The translations under genes were made by a program, and so were the position numbers. A stretch of 64,000 nt of DNA, taken from Cyrtodaria siliqua (lineage: Eukaryota > Mollusca > Bivalvia > Adapedonta > Hiatellidae). The notes under the pieces are model-generated. The model saw only the letters and a program-made list of their open reading frames with translations. It was not told the DNA's origin and searched no databases. The stretch is taken from assembly GCA_037043455.1 (NCBI GenBank), contig JAWPHD010010324.1, positions 30,854 to 94,853 of the forward strand, read 5' to 3'. Position 1 is the stretch's first letter. The number at the start of each line of letters is the position of its first letter. This document shows, one piece after another, positions 57,356 through 64,000 of this stretch.

Positions 57356-58980
57356 TTTACGAAATTAATGATGATAACTCAACCAATAGATTTCCATTAT
57401 ACAAAACATATATAAGAGCAAATGAAGAATAAAAAAAGTGTTCTGAAAATGTTATCATTTATGCACAATCTGACATTGATATATACCATTTTTTGTGCAT
57501 CCGCCTAAAAATATTCACAACCTTAAACTAAAAAAAATAACATCCGTATAATCCTCTCAGTCTTATCAAGGGCAGTTTAAATCCAAAATTTTGAAATTTA
57601 TTTCAATGTGGCTCAAAATTTGACCAAACACAGAGGTGTCTCCCAGCAAGCAATATAGCAGTAGAAACGCCACGGACCTATAACATATCAGTTCTGTTCG
57701 CATTTTAACTCCGCGAACATGGACTATTTCTTTGTATTTTACGGACTATTTTACGAATTTTCAATTAAAACAGACGCCATTTTTTTACACCCGAAATTGG
57801 GCGCGCTACCTCGGCGAGCACTACGGGTACCTATGGAGTCTAACAACACGCGTACAGTGTTTCATACCGTAGATTATGTAAAAACTAATACCTTACCGGA
57901 CGAAATAACGTCCCATTATGTGTCAACACGATGCAGTGTTGGTGACTGACAGGTCACCGTGACATAACTTGACACGTGAAATTGACATGTTGGTCAAATT
58001 GGATTTAGGATTACTGTCTGCTGCTAGAGGTCCATGATCAAGGTATTTGTTTTATCATTAAAATGTGTTTGTTAATAAACAGTACACACCACTTTTAGAT
58101 CGTACATATTTAGACATAAGCCAAATAAAGTGCCTAAAAAAGTGGCGTATACTGTATAATAGAAAGTTCATATCATATTTTTCGTGTACTCCGATCTTTC
58201 CAGGAACTGGATGTACTGTAAACTGTAGAGCGTTTCGTGGAATAAAACAATTACTAGTAGAAATGCTATCAATGTCCCCCGCACCCCCGCCCACCCAAGT
58301 ACGGTTGATGTGGGGAGGATGGGGGTGGGTAGATGGAGCTTGAATACAGAAAACAAGGAGGGGGTAAGGAAACTAGAAACCCCCTCCACCCCCACCCCTC
58401 AGATTCATGACTGTACATTGTTAGCGTTGTCTCTTTATCGTTATGCTATCCCCATTTTCTCGCACATTCGTGAATACATACTCGATACAACTACCATCGA
58501 AATAATGTAAACAGCCATTGACATGTCAGATTAATATTTATGTACAGTAACATAGATCTACATACACATATGTGTACATATATATCCATGACAGTTAGTA
58601 GAGTTTTGAGTTTACCTTTATAAATATGTTACATTATGTATAACAAAGGATAAACTCTGTCTGTTTGATCATTGACATTGGATTGATGTTGTTTTTCAGA
58701 GAGGCCTCAAATATGAATCGTGCCCTTGAGCAATTCTAAGTGAATTGATACTGACGACTTCAGAATGTCAAGCCGAGTTAAATGCCATTGGATCATTTTG
58801 AGGTTCGAGCCCTTTTAAAAAATGTTTACACTTGTGTAGTTCTTTAAATGGAGCTTGTGTTATGCTTGCACGGTGCTGTTCAAAGTGACAGTAAAAAATG
58901 TTTTCGGTGATAATGCAGCGTGATTGTCATATGAGCTCGTGTAAACTACATGTACTGGAAACATGCCAAAACAAGTTGTG
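57356..58980. other. No recognisable gene
   Basis: It holds C/G-rich simple sequence at 58275-58400 (CCCGCACCCCCGCC, GGGGTGGGTAG). The 76-codon open frame at 57719 shows no motif. Confidence 0.45.
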
Positions 58981-59272
58981 TTAAAGGGTCACTAGGCAAT
59001 CTTTTTTTTTTTAAACTTCTGGAGTTTCGGTCAATTTTTCTGCATAATTTGCTAGATCATTAATAGTATTTATTAGAATAGTTCAGAACTGTTGATAACA
59101 GTGCACCTATAATATAGTGAAGTATTTGATAGAATAACGAAGACAAAATGAAACACTTTTATTTAATTTTTAATGCAAGCAGGTTTAAATTTAAAATGTT
59201 ACCAGGTTAACAAATGGAGATGCTAATGTTAATGCTTGATAAATACTTCAAGAGTGCCGTGTGTCCCTTTAA
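58981..59272. mobile_element. 292-bp MITE with TTAAAGGG ends
   Basis: The left TTAAAGGGTCACTAGGCAAT and right GAGTGCCGTGTGTCCCTTTA plus A are imperfect inverted repeats. No ORF. Ends resemble the 517-bp MITE at 4364-4880. Confidence 0.7.
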
Positions 59273-59327
59273 CATGAACTAATTACAATATTATAATGGT
59301 CTATGTGATGGGTCCCCAATTTATTAA

Positions 59328-59939
59328 AGGGACACAGAGCAAATTTTTCAATCTTGTGTCTGTTTTACACATTTTCACATCAGAACAGACCACACATATA
59401 CAAAAGTGTCTTCTCAACTGCCCTATTTAATCGTGTTTTATTACTAAAACTAGCGGTATCACCAGGTTTTGAGATAAAAAATAAATAGTTGTATATTAAT
59501 GTTTTCTCCCCATGTAAAATGACCTTACTAAGTCATTAAAGTAAAATATTCTATCAACAAAACGTGTAAAATTTAACAATTTTAGATTTTTTGCAAGATG
59601 TATTTTATTCCCCTTCTGGTAAAAATGGCTTATAGAGTATTGCACCATCTGTCAGATTTAACTTTCCTTATAATAGATTCTTGCTGTAGTACTGTTGGGT
59701 GAAAAATACATTAAAATTGTTCTGTAATCATGTCAGGTCAATCATATACTCGTATGATACACAATATAATATGTATTGACCCTTTATTTGATGTGCCATT
59801 TACTCAGTTTTGGTCAAGGGACGTTTATAGCATATCGGCTTTGAATCCAGTGAACACGGATTCAAGTCTTACTGGCGCTACTGCTTTACTTCGATGTATC
59901 CTGCTAGCCCATTGTGTCAAACTGTCCCATTCCCCTTAA
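59328..59939. repeat. Possible third TTAAAGGGACA element with tRNA-like part
   Basis: It starts TTAAAGGGACACAGAGC; a weak inverted end GTCCCATTCCCCTTAA lies at about 59921-59939. An internal CGGATTCAAGTC (about 59860) is B-box-like. Confidence 0.35.
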
Positions 59940-60129
59940 CATGCCCTAGCTCCCCCTAGCAACAAATTGATTCAAATTGAATACTGTACACGACTTATTT
60001 TTACTTTTTATTTTCTTTCAGGCTGCACGTCATGTGGAAGAATACTCCATGTACACCACTGGCCAGAGTCAATGCTGAAGTTTATGTTCGCTTAATTATT
60101 TGCTTAATAAAGTATACATATGAACTAAA

Positions 60130-60850
60130 ATATTGTCTTTATAAATATGTCTTCCACCACAAAGTGGTAGGTGAGACAGATTATATTTGGCTTTCCGTTC
60201 GTCCGTCACAAATCTTGTCTGCGCTATTTGTTGGATTTTTTCGAAACTTTGTAAGAAGCATCAGTATGTGCATATCAAATATTGAAGGTCAAGTGCGCCG
60301 TGACCCAATAATGATAATGAAAACCCTTGTCTGCACTGTGCACTTCCCCAGAAGCAAATCTCATCAAAACTCATGGTTTGAGTGCATTTGGTGAGAGAAT
60401 GGTGCCTTTTGATTTTGATGTCATTAGGTCAAAGATCATTGTCACCGTAACATGATAATGTAAAATGTTTTAAACTGTAAGTCAAATATCATGAACTTAA
60501 TGGATGGATTGCTTCTGGCGAGAGGGTGATCCTTTTGATTGTGAGTGGGTCAACGGTCAAGGTCACAGACCGGATAATGTCCGTAATGAAACTCTTTTTT
60601 ACTTTCTCTAAAGCTAATTTCATAAAACGTCATACTTTGACTGCCTTTGGTGAATAATCCCTGTTTATTTTGAAGTCAGTAGTAGAAAGGTCCGTTACCA
60701 TGACCGGATTATGAAAAGTCTTGTCCACACAGTTTTTCCTTTTACCTAAAGCAAATTTCATAAAACTTCATTGGTGAACAGTGGAAAGAGGATGATCGTT
60801 TGATTTTTAGGTCAAAAGTCAAGTTCCTGCTGACATCCATTATCAAACAT
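60130..60850 (+). repeat. Degenerate repeat, TTTTGATTTTGATGTCA family
   Basis: Blocks such as GTCCGTCACAAATCTTGTC, CAAAACTCATGGTTTGAGTG, TTTGGTGAGAGAATGGTGCC, GGTCAAAGATCATTGTCACC recur with changes every ~120-130 bp. This is typical of widespread bivalve repeats; named family not checked. Open frames here are accidental. Confidence 0.6.
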
Positions 60851-61164
60851 TTATAAACAAGGATAAGCATATGGTACAACACACATGTTATAATATAACT
60901 ATATATGCCCTATAAAGATAACAGACCCGCACTTTTCGGATTCACGCGTACAGTGTTTCACAACACCACAAACCATTGACACAATTTCATGTCCACATAT
61001 TTATGTTATGCAATCTTCGAGTTTACACAAAATCATGTTTGTTACTGACAGTAGCATGTCTGTTACTCGTCAGTCATTTACTCGAGTCGCCCCCTCAGTT
61101 TCAAACGAACAGTTAAAAGAATATACTTCTTTCTGCCTGTTAAACTTATATTAGTTTATCGCTT

Positions 61165-62275
61165 TTTCTGATTTCGAAAATTAACTCTGCAACGTATCAT
61201 GATTTCATTTTCCGATATACCGTTGCAACATTGTAAAATAAATTGGGCACTCTGACATTAACCCAAAGCATGTATAGATCAAAAATTGAGTGTAAAATAC
61301 ATAGACACATACGGGGCGGGGGTGGGGGGGGGGGGGATGAAAGAACTTGCCTCCGGTTTTACTTTTATATTTTACATATCTACAGATGAAAAATGTATTT
61401 ACGCGTACATGCTTTTTTCTGTTCTAAAATGATGAAATAAATCGAATTTGATTAAAACTGCGCATTCGCAGCTATATACAACTTAATCATTACGGTATAG
61501 AGGGTGGTGGGGGTGGCATGAAGGGCGGGGTTGCAGGGATACTACCGTAATGGTGTCCTTGAAAAAAACTGCGAACATTCTACTCTAATAATTCATTAAA
61601 TACAGAACAATGTTTAAATCAATATATCTCTTAAAAAGGATTTCACAATTTCATGGTTTTATATCCAGCGTGTACATTAACTTCGAAAGGCGATTGTTCA
61701 TATTTTAGCGAACACTGTGTACTTTGTTAATTTTGGGGGAAAAAAAGTACTTTTTTCTGATTGACTTTAAATTTTGGTTTTTAATAGTAGACATGTCAAT
61801 GAACACTTTCAAGAAAAAAAATTCATTCTCGTTGTTAAATTTTTTTTGCAATTTTTTCGGATTCAGAAAATTAGCACTGCAATATATATTTTCACCATCC
61901 TCATTTCCTTTCCCGACGTACCGTTGCAATTTGGTTTGTTAAAACCTATTCCGAGCACTCCGGCATAAACCAAAAGCATGTATAGATCAGAAATTTAATC
62001 TGGAATGCACGGATACATACATTTGAAATATATGTATTGAAATAATGGAATTATTTCATTTTTGTGTACCCAGTCGCGTCTGTAAATGTATATGCGTTAT
62101 GCCGTCTTTGAGTCCGTGGGTCATGTTAGTTAATTTTGGGGGAAAAAAAGTAGTTGTCTCCGATTTCATTAAAATTTTGCATATGGACAGAGGAAAGATT
62201 TATCTATGCGTACATGCATTTGTTTTTATTCTCGCTTCTAAAATGACGAAATAAATCGATTTTGATTTAAAAGCG
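61165..62275 (+). repeat. Diverged tandem duplication (~750-bp period)
   Basis: 61165-61450 resembles 61860-62275: shared landmarks CCGTTGCAA, AAAGCATGTATAGATCA, GCGTACATGC and ATGA(T/C)GAAATAAATCGA. A G run lies at 61318-61335. Confidence 0.65.
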
Positions 62276-63045
62276 CATTGTTGGCAATTTAAACCTTAAA
62301 ACAACCTAAATTCATCCCTTGGAAAAACACCTTTCACTATTAATGGGAATTCCACGAAGTGTACACCAATTATGTTCGAACAATGTAGTTTGTGAATATT
62401 ATTACTTTAACAACGATCTGTGATTGTGTTTTGTCATAATCACAGTTTATAGATAAGAGGTGTATAAATCTGACCAGTGAAAATTTTCCCAATAATGTCA
62501 TTTTGTTATCGATTTTATCACGCTTAGATCATGCTTGAAAAATGAGGTGCCAGGTAGGTAAACAGATGTGAGTATTCAATCAATAGTAGTGTAATCGACC
62601 ATGCATTGCAACTTACCTGTATTATTTTGTCATGATAATGTAAACCTCAAGGAACCTCTATACTTTGTGTATTAAATTGTCTCCCCATTATGGTCACTGG
62701 AAATTGATTTTGAGAATGTGTTCATGTACAATATTTGTAAAGTTTTAAGTGATTGGTATACAAATTTTAAAAAATAGATTTTCAGCTGCCCTAGATAAGA
62801 CTGAAAATTACATTGCTATTGATAATATTTAATTTGCTTCTCTGAATATTACTGCGCGGATGCAGGAAAATGGCAGTTTTTCAATTTAAAAAAAATTACT
62901 AAACTATTGCATTTTTTCTATTGATTTCTTTCTCTATATATCTACATATATAATAAATAATGAAAGTACTTGATTTAATGCCCTTAACTTGTGATTAAAA
63001 TGCATATTTCATCGAAATGGTTTTCATTATCACAGGTTCAAATTG
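62276..63045. other. No recognisable gene
   Basis: AT-rich; nothing supported. Confidence 0.4.
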
Positions 63046-63764
63046 CTAAAGTACCTTAAGTTTAGGAAACAGAAATATGTCACAGGGGGCATACGGTGGA
63101 TGTGGGAGTACAATAACCTTTTCCTGGTCCAAATAGTTCTTGACAATCCCTGCTATTTGATTGTAGAAGACTGCATTAACGGATTTGCGTCTGGAAAACA
63201 CAACCTGAATGGCTTGACCTTGGTTTGTAAAGAAAATAGCATACATGACTTTTTTGGAACTGATTGTCCTTTTGGCTATGCAAGGCCTTTTGCAATGCTT
63301 GGTAGCCCATCTTTTGTTGTTTACTCTGCGATGGAGCTCGCAAAAGTGTATCCAGGTTTCATCGCCTGTTACAGAATTCGCAAATCTGAGTCTGTCATAT
63401 TTTGGAAACATTTTCAACAATGCTTTAGCCATTTCTACAAGGGTGCGTTTTTGGTCCTCCAAGAGCAAATGAGGGATCCACCTTGTACACTTTTTTTTCG
63501 CATTTTCAAATGCTTCTTTAAAATGTTATGAGCAGCTCCTGTTAATAAGTCTGCAAGTCTAGCTATTTGTTCAGTAGTGTATCTGGCGTCTTCTTTTAGG
63601 ATTTCCTTGATTTTAGCCGTAATGTTACCATTGGTAATGGTAACAGTTCGAGGTCCTCGAGAATGTGGAGCATCTTTAATGGACTTTAAACCACTTTTGA
63701 AATTACTAATTGAAGAATATGAAACTTCATTTTGTCCATGAATATAACATATTTCATTGTACAT
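63046..63764 (-). pseudogene. Mariner-type transposase, internally deleted
   Basis: The N-terminal helix-turn-helix part runs from about 63764 (GPRTVTITNGNI, ARYTTEQIARL, ILKKHLKMRKKS), then after a one-base shift near 63470 LLLEDQKRTLVEMAKALLKM. The catalytic core starts TGDETWIHF (first Asp) and continues KKVMYAIFF. The second catalytic box (usual HDNA) is deleted: IAGIVKNYLDQEKVIVLPHP joins directly. The third Asp survives in PYAPCDIFLF. The C-terminus after FPKLK is missing. Mariner transposases cut and paste DNA at TA; this copy cannot. TIRs were not found. Confidence 0.85.
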
Positions 63765-64000
63765 TTATTTTGCACTGATGTTCAGTTTACAACGAGCCCT
63801 TATATAGGACCGTATTTCAACAAAATTTTCCGCTCTTTTCCCAACCATTTTACATTAGTGTATATGAGTGCGTAACATGTAATCACAAGAAATCTGTGGA
63901 TTCACATGTCTCGCTTAACGGGGGCTGGACTTAAAAATAAAAAGGTCAATGATGCTTAAATGAAAGTTTGTAAACATGTTAGTAACTAAAAACAATCGAG
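63765..64000. other. No recognisable gene to window end
   Basis: 5' flank of the mariner relic. A terminal inverted repeat may lie here, but its partner is not visible. Confidence 0.4.

Noticed and set aside
60032..60394. 120-codon plus-strand ORF
   Set aside because: Lies in a degenerate dispersed repeat; no domain.

Overview
This is AT-rich metazoan DNA with spliced genes and a dense, layered load of transposable elements. The mix points to a marine invertebrate, most likely a bivalve mollusc: a Helitron relic, several non-LTR lineages ending in short microsatellite tails, mariner fragments, many foldback elements and MITEs, degenerate ~160 bp tandem repeats with CCCCGGGGC-rich cores, and dispersed repeats with tRNA-like B boxes. 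The species assignment is inference. No operon, phage, CRISPR array or rRNA is visible, and I found no intact tRNA gene.

Layout. 0.7-3.8 kb: decayed Helitron (HUH Rep plus Pif1-type helicase). 4.2-10.5 kb: palindromes, MITEs, an SGNH-hydrolase-like pseudogene and seven copies of a 26-bp site with two inverted 10-bp arms around a 6-bp spacer. 11.7-19.97 kb: three broken non-LTR retrotransposons plus a separate reverse-transcriptase scrap, with a 25-bp minisatellite between. 21.2 and 35.6 kb (minus strand): two near-identical 448-bp first exons of a natriuretic-peptide-receptor / receptor guanylate cyclase type protein, about 14.4 kb apart. 22.9-23.9 kb: a long foldback element. 28.7-33.6 kb: a minus-strand Jockey/CR1-type LINE inserted in a repeat whose uninterrupted copy lies inverted at 40.9-41.4 kb. 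37.2-39.3 kb: a THAP-domain pseudogene facing an acidic ORF, each next to an inverted CRE/CCAAT promoter-like block. 42.0-42.5 kb: a degenerate C2H2 zinc-finger exon. 45.4-51.1 kb: a plus-strand LINE interrupted by two nested insertions. 52.3 kb: one candidate exon of an unknown minus-strand gene. 54-64 kb: tandem repeats, MITEs and two mariner transposase relics.

Host genes are represented only by isolated exons, so most of the window reads as intronic or intergenic sequence built from repeats. The two ANF-receptor exons share length, splice donor and phase and are the best evidence for functional host coding sequence. Most transposon ORFs carry stops, frameshifts or lost catalytic residues. 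The least explained structure is the 4.2-10.1 kb array of recombinase-site-like motifs around the SGNH pseudogene. All positions and similarities were read by eye without database search.
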